Numbered from the stretch's first letter, positions 51,247 to 59,905 are shown. The stretch: DNA of 64,000 nt from Terriglobia bacterium (GCA_020073385.1 JAIQFH010000019.1:1-64000); one strand, 5' to 3'. A program made the numbers and translations. Notes: generated from the sequence alone by a model not told the origin.

Positions 51247-52758
51247 ATGAAAAAAGTATTGAGTGGCATCCTGATTGGAACATTGATGCTTGTGTCGTAC
51301 TTCGTGGGAAGGAAGCATACCCAGCAATCAGGGTCATCAGCGGCGGCCGATGGTGGCCGCCGCGTGCTGTATTGGGTTGATCCGATGCATCCCGATTACA
51401 AATCGGATCATGCCGGAGTAGCCCCGGATTGCGGCATGCAACTAGAGCCTGTCTATGCGCAATCGATTGCCGCCTCCGGCAATGCCGCTGCGACGATACC
51501 AGCCGGCATGGTCGGGATCGACGCGGAGAAACAGCAGCTTTTCGGGATTCGGGTTTCCGCCGTCGAACGGTCAGCCGGGACTGAGAACGTACGTGTGCTT
51601 GGCCGCGTCCTTCCGGAAGACACGCGGGTCTTCCGGCTCAACGCCGGCATGGAAGGCTTTATCCGCCAGACGTTCAACGATTCTCCTGGAGAACTCGTTA
51701 AGAAGAATCAAAAACTGGCGACCTACTATGGTGGAGACATACTCGCCGTCGCTTCCGGATTCCTGGCGGCGACCGCCGGAGTACCCGGCGCTAACGGCAA
51801 AGATGGCTCGCGCACGGTGCCGTTTCCCGGAGCGGTATCGAAGCAGGGGTCGAGCAGCGTGCAAGGCTACACCGACCGCTTGCGCAATCTCGGGATGAGT
51901 GACGCGCAGATTCAGGAGATGGCCGAAACCCGGCTTCTTCCTGAGAGCATCGACATCGTTTCACCGGTCGATGGGTTTGTGCTCGTCCGGAACATCAGTC
52001 CGGGCCAGCATTTCGAGCACTCCACTGAGTTTTACCGGATTGCTGATTTGAGCCGGGTTTGGATCGTCGCCGATATCCTGGGAAACGAAGCACAGCATTT
52101 TCGTCCTGGAACGGCAGTTCGCATTCTGTTGTCGGGGCAGGGGAAGACTTTGACCGCGCGGGTGAGCAATGTGCTTCCCCAGGTGGATCCCGCTACGCGG
52201 ACGCTGAAGCTTCGCTTGGAAGCAGAGAATCCCGGCTTTGTTCTGCGGCCGGACATGTTCGCGGATGTGGAGTTGCCTATTCTGAGACCAGCGGGTCTGA
52301 CGGTTCCTGTCGACGCAGTCATTGATTCGGGTCGAGAGCAACGGGTCTTCGTCGAGCGGTCCAATGGTGTGTTTGAACCGCGCAATGTGGAAGTGGGATG
52401 GCGCGTTGGTGATCGCGTACAGATCGTAAAAGGATTAAGCGAAGGGGAGCGGGTTGTCAGCGCGGGAACCTTCCTGGTGGATTCAGAGAGCCGCCTGAAA
52501 TCGGTGGAATCGGCGCCGAAGGAACAGCCACAGCCAAAGCTTCTGCCAAAGTCCAACACGAGCACCGCCGTTAGTACAAACACGGTGAAAGATGCGGCCT
52601 GCGGCATGGCGATTGATCCAGCTAAAGCCGTCGCGGAGGGCCACACGATCAGCCGCGAAGGAGTCACGTACTATTTCTGCTCTGATCGTTGCAAGCGGAA
52701 ATTCAGTGAACAGCCCGACCATTATCTTGCTGCAAATCCTTCTGGGCCCCATTCATGA
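51247..52758 (+). CDS. cusB: Heavy-metal RND efflux periplasmic adaptor (CusB-like) with HMBD and YHS domains
   Basis: 503 residues. N-terminal membrane anchor (3-22); heavy-metal-binding domain at about 42-68 (YWVDPMHPDYKSDHAG and PDCGMQLEPVY); then the membrane-fusion-protein core with barrel-sandwich and beta-barrel regions (GRVLPEDTRVFRLNAGMEG, SPVDGFVLVRNISPGQHFE, PQVDPATRTLKLRLEAENP). The C-terminus adds a YHS metal-binding domain at about 446-497 (DAACGMAIDP and YYFCSDRCKRKF). It would link the inner-membrane pump to an outer-membrane channel and pass Cu(I)/Ag(I). The stop overlaps the cusA start (ATGA), so they are translationally coupled. Confidence 0.92.
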   Translation: MKKVLSGILIGTLMLVSYFVGRKHTQQSGSSAAADGGRRVLYWVDPMHPDYKSDHAGVAPDCGMQLEPVYAQSIAASGNAAATIPAGMVGIDAEKQQLFGIRVSAVERSAGTENVRVLGRVLPEDTRVFRLNAGMEGFIRQTFNDSPGELVKKNQKLATYYGGDILAVASGFLAATAGVPGANGKDGSRTVPFPGAVSKQGSSSVQGYTDRLRNLGMSDAQIQEMAETRLLPESIDIVSPVDGFVLVRNISPGQHFEHSTEFYRIADLSRVWIVADILGNEAQHFRPGTAVRILLSGQGKTLTARVSNVLPQVDPATRTLKLRLEAENPGFVLRPDMFADVELPILRPAGLTVPVDAVIDSGREQRVFVERSNGVFEPRNVEVGWRVGDRVQIVKGLSEGERVVSAGTFLVDSESRLKSVESAPKEQPQPKLLPKSNTSTAVSTNTVKDAACGMAIDPAKAVAEGHTISREGVTYYFCSDRCKRKFSEQPDHYLAANPSGPHS

Positions 52759-55700
52759 TTAACCGCATTATCGATTTCTCGGTGCAGCACAAGTTCATTG
52801 TGCTGGCCTGTGCAGCCTTGGCTTGCATTGGCGGTTGGTGGTCGATGCAAGCGTTGCCTCTCGACGCCATGCCGGACCTGAGCGAGACGCAAGTCATTAT
52901 TTACTCGCGCTGGGATCGCAGCCCCGACATCATCGAAGATCAAGTGACCTATCCGATCGTCACGGCGATGGTCGGCGCGCCCAAGGTCAAGACGGTGCGC
53001 GGAGTTTCTGATTTCGGTTATTCCTACGTCTACGTGATTTTCGAGGACGGAACCGATCTGTATTGGGCCCGCTCGAGAGCGCTCGAATATTTGTCTGGTG
53101 TGCAGTCGCACTTGCCCGAGGGTGTGAAGGCTGAGATTGGACCCGATGCGACCGCCCTCGGCTGGGTATATCAATACGCGCTGGTCGACACCTCCGGGAA
53201 GCACAGCCTCGCGGATCTGCGCACCTATCAAGATTGGTATTTACGGTATTACCTGCGCGCAGTGCCGGGCGTGGCTGAGGTTGCTCCTGTCGGCGGATAT
53301 ACGCGGCAGTTCCAGGTGAACGTCGATCCTAACCGGCTGCAAGCCTACGGCATACCAATTCGTCGAGTCGTGGAGGCGGTCCGCAGCGGCAATGAAGAAG
53401 TCGGCGGACGCCTGCTGGAGTTCGGCGGAACCGAGTACATGGTTCGAGGCCGCGGCTATGCCACGACACTCGAAGAATTTGGCAGCATCGTACTTGACGC
53501 AAGTACCGACGGAACTCCGATTCGCATCAAGGACGTGGGACAGGTCGTCGAAGGTCCGGAATTAAGGCGTGGTGTAGCGGACCTGGATGGAAAGGGCGAA
53601 GTTGTTTCCGGGATCATTGTCATGCGGAGTGGTGAGAACGCTCTGGCCGTGATCGACCGGGTGAAACAGAAGATCAGCGATGTAACACCTTCTCTTCCCG
53701 AAGGCGTAAAGATCGTGCCTGTTTATGATCGCTCGGAATTCATTCATCGCGCGATCAGCAACGTGAACTCCACAATCTTTCAAGTCATCGTCACCGTCGT
53801 GCTGATCATCCTGATCTTCCTCTGGCATTTTCCCAGCGCGGCAATTCCGATCGTCACCATGCCGGTGGTGGTGCTGGCATCGTTCATTCCTTTCCACTAT
53901 CTCGGGATAAGCGCCAACATCATGTCTCTCGCTGGCGTGGCGATTGCTTTTAGTGAGCTAGTGGATGCGTCGATTGTCGTTGTTGAGCAGACCCACAAGA
54001 AACTCGAGCTTTGGGAAAAGGGAGGACGGCGCGGGGATTACCGCGCGGTGATAATCGCTGCTGTCAAGGAAGTTGCCGGTCCGACGTTTTTTGCATTGCT
54101 GGTCATCGCGATCAGTTTCCTGCCTGTGCTGACGCTGGAGGCACAGGAAGGGCGCATGTTCAAGCCTCTCGCCTACACCAAGACGCTCGCGATGCTGATT
54201 GCGGCCGGTATGGCGATCACGCTCGACCCGGCACTGCGCCTTCTGCTCGCCCGCGTCGATCGTTTTGATTTCCGCCCGTCATGGCTCTGCCGGGTTGCAA
54301 ACGCCCTGCTCGTGGGAAAAATCCGTCGGGAAGAGGACCACCTGGTCAGCCGCTGGATGACCCGTATCTACGAGCCGGTTGTGCGCTGGACACTGCGCCG
54401 GAAATGGGCGGTGATCTCCGGCGCCGTGGCCTTGGTTGTGCTGGCCGTCCCGGTCTTCCTGAACCTGGGTTCTGAATTCATGCCGCCGCTTGATGAGGGC
54501 GTGATCCTGTACATGCCTTCGACCATGCCCGGCATCTCGATAAGTCAGGCGCAGCAACTGTTGCAGACTACCGACGGCATACTTGCGCGTTTTCCGGAAG
54601 TCGACCGGGTGCTGGGGAAGGCGGGCCGCGCGGAAACGTCGACGGATCCAGCACCACTCTCGATGCTGGAGACAGTGATCGTGCTCAAACCCCGGTCGGA
54701 GTGGCGGCACGTCGACACCTGGTACTCCTCTTGGTCACCTGAGTTCGTAAAGCCACTGTTGCGCCACGTCACGCCCGACACAATTTCATCCACGGAGCTT
54801 GTACGACTTCTGGATGAAAGCTTAAAGGTGCCGGGTGTAACAAATGCCTGGACGATGCCGGTCAGGGGCCGGATCGACATGCTGACGACTGGTATGCGAA
54901 CGCCCATTGGGCTAAAAATCTCCGGCGCAGACTTGGGCAAGATCGAGCAGATCGGATCTCGCGTCGAGACCATACTCGGTCGGGTGAAGGGCACTCGCGC
55001 AGTTTTTGCCGAGCGCACGGGCACCGGTTACTTTCTGGATTTCGAGTGGAATCGTGAGCGACTGGCGCGCTATGGATTGAGCATCGAAGACGCGCAACTC
55101 GCCGTGGAGAATGCGATCGGGGGCGAGGACGTCACTACTGCTGTTCGAGGGCGCGAACGCTACCCGGTCAACGTGCGATACATGAGAGACTTCCGCAGCG
55201 ATCTGGGATCTCTCCAGCGGGTCCTGGTTCCAGCAGGACAGCGGCAGATCGCTTTGGGCGAATTGGCCGAGATTCATGCCAGCACCGGTCCTGCGATGAT
55301 CCGCGACGAGAACGGAATGCTGACAGGCTATGTGTACATCGACCTCGCAGACCGTGATCCCGCTGGCTATATCGCCGAAGCCGGGGGCCTGCTGCGAGAC
55401 CAACTGAAACTTCAGCCCGGCTACGCTTTCTCGTGGGCGGGACAGTACGAAGCTATGACGCGCGTGAAGCATCGGCTGACCCGAATTATTCCCATCACTC
55501 TGGTGCTCGTGGTTTTTCTGCTGTACCTGAATACACGCTCGGCTGTGAAGACGATGATCATCCTGCTGGCGGTGCCGTTCTCCGCCGTGGGCGCGATCTT
55601 CTTTCTCTACCTGGCCGGCTACAACATGAGTGTGGGCGTCTGGGTAGGGCTGATCGCTTTGCTGGGCATCGACGCCGAGACCGGCGTATACATGCTTCTT

Positions 55701-56072
55701 TACCTTGACCTGGCTTACGAAGAAGCGATCCGACAGGGTCGTCTTCGTAATCCCGGGGATTTGACGGAAGCCATCGTACAGGGAGCCGCCAAGCGGTTGC
55801 GCCCCAAGTTCATGACCTTCGCCACGATGTGCGTGGGGTTGCTGCCCATCCTCTGGAGCACAGGCACCGGTTCCGAAGTCATGAAGCGAATCGCGGCCCC
55901 GATGGTCGGCGGGATCTTCACTTCTTTCCTACTCGAACTACTCGTCTACCCAGCCATCTATGCCGTGTGGCGGCAGCGGTCGATCACAAGCACGGTCGAG
56001 CCAGCCCTCATTGCAGCGCAAGAGGAGTCCGCTGAGCTGAGAGAAGGAAGCCTCGTCAGCCTGCAGCTCTAG
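52755..56072 (+). CDS. cusA: Heavy-metal efflux RND transporter (CusA-like)
   Basis: 1105 residues, inner-membrane proton-driven pump of the HME-RND family, somewhat longer than typical CusA. Visible features: N-terminal helix with IIDFSVQHKFIVLACAALA, LPLDAMPDLSETQVIIYS, the porter-domain GVSDFGYSYVYVIFEDGTD, the transmembrane acidic motif SELVDASIVVVEQTHKKLE near 398-416, PPLDEGVILYMPSTMPGIS, and the second transmembrane set MSVGVWVGLIALLGIDAET. Multiple methionines in the porter region are compatible with Cu(I)/Ag(I) export, but substrate is not proven. No CusC-type outer-membrane factor follows. Confidence 0.93.
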   Translation: MINRIIDFSVQHKFIVLACAALACIGGWWSMQALPLDAMPDLSETQVIIYSRWDRSPDIIEDQVTYPIVTAMVGAPKVKTVRGVSDFGYSYVYVIFEDGTDLYWARSRALEYLSGVQSHLPEGVKAEIGPDATALGWVYQYALVDTSGKHSLADLRTYQDWYLRYYLRAVPGVAEVAPVGGYTRQFQVNVDPNRLQAYGIPIRRVVEAVRSGNEEVGGRLLEFGGTEYMVRGRGYATTLEEFGSIVLDASTDGTPIRIKDVGQVVEGPELRRGVADLDGKGEVVSGIIVMRSGENALAVIDRVKQKISDVTPSLPEGVKIVPVYDRSEFIHRAISNVNSTIFQVIVTVVLIILIFLWHFPSAAIPIVTMPVVVLASFIPFHYLGISANIMSLAGVAIAFSELVDASIVVVEQTHKKLELWEKGGRRGDYRAVIIAAVKEVAGPTFFALLVIAISFLPVLTLEAQEGRMFKPLAYTKTLAMLIAAGMAITLDPALRLLLARVDRFDFRPSWLCRVANALLVGKIRREEDHLVSRWMTRIYEPVVRWTLRRKWAVISGAVALVVLAVPVFLNLGSEFMPPLDEGVILYMPSTMPGISISQAQQLLQTTDGILARFPEVDRVLGKAGRAETSTDPAPLSMLETVIVLKPRSEWRHVDTWYSSWSPEFVKPLLRHVTPDTISSTELVRLLDESLKVPGVTNAWTMPVRGRIDMLTTGMRTPIGLKISGADLGKIEQIGSRVETILGRVKGTRAVFAERTGTGYFLDFEWNRERLARYGLSIEDAQLAVENAIGGEDVTTAVRGRERYPVNVRYMRDFRSDLGSLQRVLVPAGQRQIALGELAEIHASTGPAMIRDENGMLTGYVYIDLADRDPAGYIAEAGGLLRDQLKLQPGYAFSWAGQYEAMTRVKHRLTRIIPITLVLVVFLLYLNTRSAVKTMIILLAVPFSAVGAIFFLYLAGYNMSVGVWVGLIALLGIDAETGVYMLLYLDLAYEEAIRQGRLRNPGDLTEAIVQGAAKRLRPKFMTFATMCVGLLPILWSTGTGSEVMKRIAAPMVGGIFTSFLLELLVYPAIYAVWRQRSITSTVEPALIAAQEESAELREGSLVSLQL

Positions 56073-56247
56073 CAATTGCTCAGTAGGGTTAATTTGGCTC
56101 GGCAACGGCCGGTATTCTACTGATTAGGAGTTCATGGATAAGGATATGGATAAGGATTAAGGATGTAGCCGTCGACTTCGGTGAGTTCCTTGAACTCGGG
56201 CCCAAATCGCGGCTCCACATTATTCTGCAATCGGCTCGATTGCCCGG

Positions 56248-56481
56248 CTATCTCGTGTGACCGTGATTGGACGCATGGCAGGCCGAGCAGAGCGTGATTA
56301 AGTTCTCTTCAGAGTCGTGACCCAAGCGACTGCGAAACTGTTGGTGGTGGACTTCCAAATTTGACATCGTGCCGCAGGACTGACATCGCCAGCCATCGCG
56401 GCGTAACACTTGTTGGCGCAGATTCTCGTAGGCGATGGGATCCAGCCGCAAACGCGGGGCCTTTGGGCGAATGTCGTTCAC
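56248..56481 (-). CDS. HNH endonuclease
   Basis: 77 residues from a GTG at 56479-56481 that overlaps the stop of the preceding gene (GTGA), implying translational coupling. HNH motif: RRDGWRCQSCGTMSNLEVHH, then QFRSRLGHDSEENLITLC and SACHASNHGH. Two CxxC pairs bind a structural zinc and the His-His/Asn/His set is the catalytic beta-beta-alpha-metal fold. Last gene of the minus-strand cassette. Phage-type HNH nucleases of this size act in packaging, homing or defence; the role here is unknown. Confidence 0.8.
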   Translation of the reverse strand: MNDIRPKAPRLRLDPIAYENLRQQVLRRDGWRCQSCGTMSNLEVHHQQFRSRLGHDSEENLITLCSACHASNHGHTR

Positions 56482-57176
56482 GATGCTTTTTCGCTGAGGT
56501 TGTCGAGGAACGCCCTCTTCTGTGCTTCGGGCAGGAAACGGAAGAACCGGGTCATCGAAAATAACAACGTCTCCGGATCCCCATTGTCCAGGTTGGCTCC
56601 CGCCAAGAAGTCCGCACAGATCATCTCCAGACAGTAGCCTCGCGATCGGTCGCAGCCCAGCATCAGCGCGGCCGTTTCGATCGCTTTCTCTATGACCGGC
56701 ATCTGGCTCTGGTACAGCTTGAAGTAGACAATCTCCCAAGGCTCCGTTTCCCGCCCTGTTAGTTCCCGCTCTACCTCCTTCTTAAAGTCCTCTTTCGGCA
56801 TCTGCCGGGCTTTGTGCAACCAGGTTGCACAATCGAAGTTCTGCCGGTCCCGCCTCGCGAGCTTGACCAGCTCGATCCCCTTCGCCCATCCCACTTCCTT
56901 CAGCTGTTTCCTCGCCTGCGGTGGCAAGTTTTCGTGGATCGACATCAGGTAGTACGCTTTCCTCCTCGATTCGGGAAATCGCCTCTCCAGAAATTCATCG
57001 AAACACTTCAAGTTTTCCAGCCGCCAGTACTGCCCCGCCCGCACCTCGCATAAATAGCGCGCAAGCTCGACGAATTTCGTATCTCGATCCGTCTCCTTCT
57101 GCTGTTCCCATGCCAGAATCTGGTCAATCTTACCCAGCACAAATACGGCGCGGCGGCGATTTAACTTCGGCGGCAT
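56478..57176 (-). CDS. Protein of unknown function in the recombination-like cassette
   Basis: 232 residues from the ATG at 57174-57176, ten bases after the nuclease gene. Basic N-terminus (PPKLNRRRAVFVLGKIDQI), then helical charged sequence: RYLCEVRAGQYWRLENLKC, FDEFLERRFPESRRKAYYL, GIELVKLARRDRQNFDCAT, and EVERELTGRETEPWEIVYF. No catalytic motif recognised. The mid-region (about 40-130, SRRKAYYLMSIHEN) is reminiscent of DNA-binding or ParB-like helical proteins of mobile elements, but this is weak. Co-operonic with the PD-(D/E)XK and HNH nucleases. Confidence 0.7.
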   Translation of the reverse strand: MPPKLNRRRAVFVLGKIDQILAWEQQKETDRDTKFVELARYLCEVRAGQYWRLENLKCFDEFLERRFPESRRKAYYLMSIHENLPPQARKQLKEVGWAKGIELVKLARRDRQNFDCATWLHKARQMPKEDFKKEVERELTGRETEPWEIVYFKLYQSQMPVIEKAIETAALMLGCDRSRGYCLEMICADFLAGANLDNGDPETLLFSMTRFFRFLPEAQKRAFLDNLSEKAS

Positions 57177-57186
57177 AGGCGGATAC

Positions 57187-57990
57187 TCAGTAACTAAGCT
57201 CGTCAAGCCAATCAAGACTCTCGGCTCCTGGACGCCGCACGACAGCGGCGTCAACCATTTCCTGTTTTCCAAGGCAAAGCCCTACATACGGACAGCTGCT
57301 GCAGGGATTCTGGGGAAAGCGGATGCCGCTGTGCGGCAGAAAGTCCGCCGACTCGATTCGCCGGATCGTGCCCTCCACCAGGCGGCCAAACTCCTCGCGC
57401 TGTTCGTCGGTGATCGTGGTACGCAGATACTGCACCTCGACGAGCCGTTTGCGGACGAAGACAACCTGCGCGACCTCAGCAATTCCTGTCATCCACGAAT
57501 AACAGACCAGCTGCGGATCCAGAGACAACAGTCCCTCTGGCTCTTCCGGGTATCGGCTCGAACTAGTCTTCCACTCGATTAGGCATCGCTTGTGGTCGAG
57601 TTTTCCAATGGCATCGATATAGGCGACGAAGTCGTTCTTGTTGCCCACGGGACGGGTGAACTTGATCTGAAGATTTCGTCGAGGCTGGGTGATCTGCACG
57701 CGACTGTCTTGGCAGAAGCGGGTCAGGAGCATGATTCCTTGCTGAAGCATGCGATCCCAGGAGTCTCCGTTCGAGTACTGCAGGCCTTCGCCCTGACAAG
57801 CAGACCACTCGGCGAACAGCACGGCTCCGGGATCTTCCCGGCGAAAGAGCGCACCCAAAGCCCGTTCGAAGGCGCGACCGAAGAGCATCGCCGCCCGCGT
57901 GTCCTTCTCCTTCCACCCATCAAGATAGCGATGCCGATAGCGGCGGGGGCATGTCAGGTATTGACTGATTTGGGTGTAGCTGTAAGTCAT
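57187..57990 (-). CDS. PD-(D/E)XK nuclease (RecB/Cas4/AddB-like)
   Basis: 267 residues. N-terminal SYTQISQYLTCPRRYRHRY is typical of the RecB/Cas4-like nuclease family. Catalytic candidates: Asp in YIDAIGKLDHKRC and Glu-x-Lys in CLIEWKTSS. The C-terminal NPCSSCPYVGLC with the N-terminal Cys forms a four-cysteine Fe-S cluster signature. Likely a 5'-3' exonuclease producing single strands for annealing. Its ATG overlaps the preceding stop (TGATG), so it is translationally coupled to the DUF669-like gene. Confidence 0.85.
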   Translation of the reverse strand: MTYSYTQISQYLTCPRRYRHRYLDGWKEKDTRAAMLFGRAFERALGALFRREDPGAVLFAEWSACQGEGLQYSNGDSWDRMLQQGIMLLTRFCQDSRVQITQPRRNLQIKFTRPVGNKNDFVAYIDAIGKLDHKRCLIEWKTSSSRYPEEPEGLLSLDPQLVCYSWMTGIAEVAQVVFVRKRLVEVQYLRTTITDEQREEFGRLVEGTIRRIESADFLPHSGIRFPQNPCSSCPYVGLCLGKQEMVDAAVVRRPGAESLDWLDELSY

Positions 57991-58418
57991 CAGGCCACCT
58001 GAGGGTTGTCCAGGTTTGCGGGGGAGAGCTCTTCCCAGCGACTAGCGGGAGCAAAGCCGTCAAGCCGGAGCAGGGAAGTGCCGTTAAAGACGATGTGGCT
58101 GATCTTGACCACGCCCTTCAGACCTACGAGCTGGGTTTCGTCCACTTCGTCGCGTCCGAGCAGTTCGGTGTCGTAGCCGAAATCGCGCAGAAACCAGTTG
58201 AGCTTCCACAACGCTTTCGGGTTGCAGTAGATACGGCTCGAAAGGACGTGGCCAGAAAACCGGCTTGGCTCTAGGATGACGAGAGTGAGCGTGTAGTAGG
58301 GCTTCTGTGCCTGCCGACGAAAGTAGACTCGTTGGACCCGAACCAGGAAAACGCCATCTGGTACCTGGTCGGCGGCACACCGATCGGCAGCGTGCAAGCC
58401 TGTGATCTGACGTTTCAT
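57990..58418 (-). CDS. DUF669-like, putative single-strand-binding protein
   Basis: 142 residues, predominantly beta with DGVFLVRVQRVYFRRQAQK, YYTLTLVILEPSRFSGHVL, YCNPKALWKLNWFLRDFGY, and a conserved LDGFAPAS near the end. The layout resembles DUF669-type OB-fold proteins that phages encode next to annealing proteins and exonucleases. Its start overlaps the upstream stop (ATGA) and its stop overlaps the downstream start. Function is inferred from family resemblance and neighbours. Confidence 0.6.
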   Translation of the reverse strand: MKRQITGLHAADRCAADQVPDGVFLVRVQRVYFRRQAQKPYYTLTLVILEPSRFSGHVLSSRIYCNPKALWKLNWFLRDFGYDTELLGRDEVDETQLVGLKGVVKISHIVFNGTSLLRLDGFAPASRWEELSPANLDNPQVA

Positions 58419-59185
58419 GCGGCGCCTTCTTTCTGGCCGAGATAACTGTTGAGCTGGCAGAGCAGGGCATTGCGGTCTTTCTCGGCCCAGTCGGCGAGGT
58501 GCTGGACGAAGTTCTCGACCTGTTCACGCGTGGCTTCCCGAAGCGTTTTCACCGCACAGAAATCAGTCGCGTAAGACTTGACCAGGTTCGGATCGAGCCG
58601 ATGCTGGCGAATGACTTGGCAGAGGCGATCGCGGACGGTATGGCTGCTGCCAGCATTTCCATTTGCAGGCTGCGGAGGCAATTTCCTCGATTCTTGCGAC
58701 GGCTGGAAAGACTCGGCAACGGATCCGATCTCTTCGACTGAGCAGATGCCAATGCCGTACGCCTTGCGCAGGGCGCGATTCACTGCGCGGGTCTCGGCCA
58801 CGCGCATCTCTGCACCGTGGACCAATGCCGAGACATTGGACGGTTCGGCATCTCCATATCCGACGAGGCCTTTGCAGGCTCGTGACTTGTAAGCAGTGGC
58901 TTCAAAAGCCCAGCGCTGGGCCGCAGAGTCAGAGAATCCCGGAATGACTCGAACATGAATACCCGCACAGTGTTTGCGCCGCGCCAATCGGATGAGGCCA
59001 GTGTGAGTTACATACCATTTACCGTTGAGAAGAAGAAGGTCTCCGAGTAGCACCGAAAACCGGAATGATCTTGTCAGCTCTTTCAGAACTCGGATGTGCC
59101 AAAGTCCGACTCCCGCACCCCACAACCTTTTTGCGAACTTGCAATTGTGCGCTTCAGACGCTTCATCATGAATAGGAGATTTCAT
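58415..59185 (-). CDS. Putative single-strand annealing (Rad52/RecT-like) protein
   Basis: 256 residues from the ATG at 59183-59185, with GAGG upstream; the frame is open 41 codons further without a ribosome-binding site. The core reads WYVTHTGLIRLARRKHCAG, WAFEATAYKSRACKGLVGY, and EMRVAETRAVNRALRKAYG, then IGICSVEEIG. The conserved AETRAVNRALRK helix and preceding beta-sheet recall Rad52/ERF/Sak annealing proteins; this is inference. The C-terminal 90 residues (after a Gln/Pro-rich linker) form a separate helical domain. First gene of the coupled cassette; a palindromic operator lies just upstream. Confidence 0.55.
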   Translation of the reverse strand: MKSPIHDEASEAHNCKFAKRLWGAGVGLWHIRVLKELTRSFRFSVLLGDLLLLNGKWYVTHTGLIRLARRKHCAGIHVRVIPGFSDSAAQRWAFEATAYKSRACKGLVGYGDAEPSNVSALVHGAEMRVAETRAVNRALRKAYGIGICSVEEIGSVAESFQPSQESRKLPPQPANGNAGSSHTVRDRLCQVIRQHRLDPNLVKSYATDFCAVKTLREATREQVENFVQHLADWAEKDRNALLCQLNSYLGQKEGAA

Positions 59186-59207
59186 ATTCTGACCTCGTCT
59201 TGGATAT

Positions 59208-59229
59208 GTCATAATGATATCGTTACGAC
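59208..59229. promoter_or_regulatory. 22-base near-palindromic operator before the recombination cassette
   Basis: GTCATAATGAT and ATCGTTACGAC form an inverted repeat with nine of eleven pairs matching, centred on ATATC, 23 bases upstream of the annealing-protein start and 24 bases downstream of the ribbon-helix-helix gene stop. The flanks are AT-rich. A likely site for the adjacent ribbon-helix-helix protein. Confidence 0.5.
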
Positions 59230-59252
59230 ATCGATATTTCAATAAAAAAAAT

Positions 59253-59450
59253 CTACCGGTCGCGCTTTGCCACAATCTGTTCGGCTGCAACGATTGCAGC
59301 GTTAGCAACGAAACTGCTTATACTTCTTCGCTCCAGGTCGGCTGCCCTATCGACGAGTTTCCTCTCTGACTGCGTGAAGTAGACCAGGATCTTTTTGTTC
59401 AGCGTCTGTTGTGACCGGCGTCGAGACTTCGAGATAGCCCCCTTCTTCAT
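59253..59450 (-). CDS. Ribbon-helix-helix DNA-binding protein
   Basis: 65 residues from the ATG at 59448-59450 (a GTG at 59463-59465 is in frame; neither has a strong ribosome-binding site). A basic N-terminus (KKGAISKSRRRSQQTLNKK) leads into a strand ILVYFTQ and two helices SERKLVDRAADLERRSIS and SFVANAAIVAAEQIV, the DUF1778/CopG-like fold seen in antitoxins and plasmid or phage repressors. Likely autoregulator of the cassette downstream, or a truncated antitoxin; no toxin is adjacent on this strand. Confidence 0.65.
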   Translation of the reverse strand: MKKGAISKSRRRSQQTLNKKILVYFTQSERKLVDRAADLERRSISSFVANAAIVAAEQIVAKRDR

Positions 59451-59509
59451 GGCGAAATGGTACACCGAAGAAATGGCGAACCGTAGTGTCGTGGAGGATT
59501 CCGTTTTTT

Positions 59510-59905
59510 ATGGGAAAGATCCCGACGTACAATAGCGCTGCCGTGAAGTTCGGCAGCGCCGCGCCCGACACCAGCGGCTTGCGTCACAAATGCTCCAGGG
59601 ACTTGGAACCGGTGGGCACGTTGGAGGAGGTTCTGGTTGAGAAGATTGCTCATGAATACTGGCGGCTCGGTGTAGCAGCTTGGCATGAAACGGAGGAACG
59701 TTCACAAGCCAACCCATTTAAGCGCACGTCGATCGACCGCATCATTCGGGATCAGACAACGATCAATCGCCAATTCTTTCAGGCCATGAACCAATTGGAG
59801 AGATTACAACGACTCCGCAAAGGAGAGAACGTCCCAGCGCCGTTGACTCTGCAGGTGTCGCACGACGCGCCGACGATCCCCGATCAAGAAAACTCAGAAT
59901 GCTGA
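59510..59905 (+). CDS. Protein of unknown function, probably truncated
   Basis: 131 residues from the ATG at 59510. The second half reads LEPVGTLEEVLVEKIAHEY, WRL, then QFFQAMNQLERLQRLRKGE and NVPAPLTLQVSH. I recall these phrases from a common acidobacterial family whose longer members begin with a conserved N-terminal domain that is lacking here, so this looks like an internally deleted or 5'-truncated copy. A second fragment of its 3' end occurs at 60703-60796. Confidence 0.5.
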   Translation: MGKIPTYNSAAVKFGSAAPDTSGLRHKCSRDLEPVGTLEEVLVEKIAHEYWRLGVAAWHETEERSQANPFKRTSIDRIIRDQTTINRQFFQAMNQLERLQRLRKGENVPAPLTLQVSHDAPTIPDQENSEC

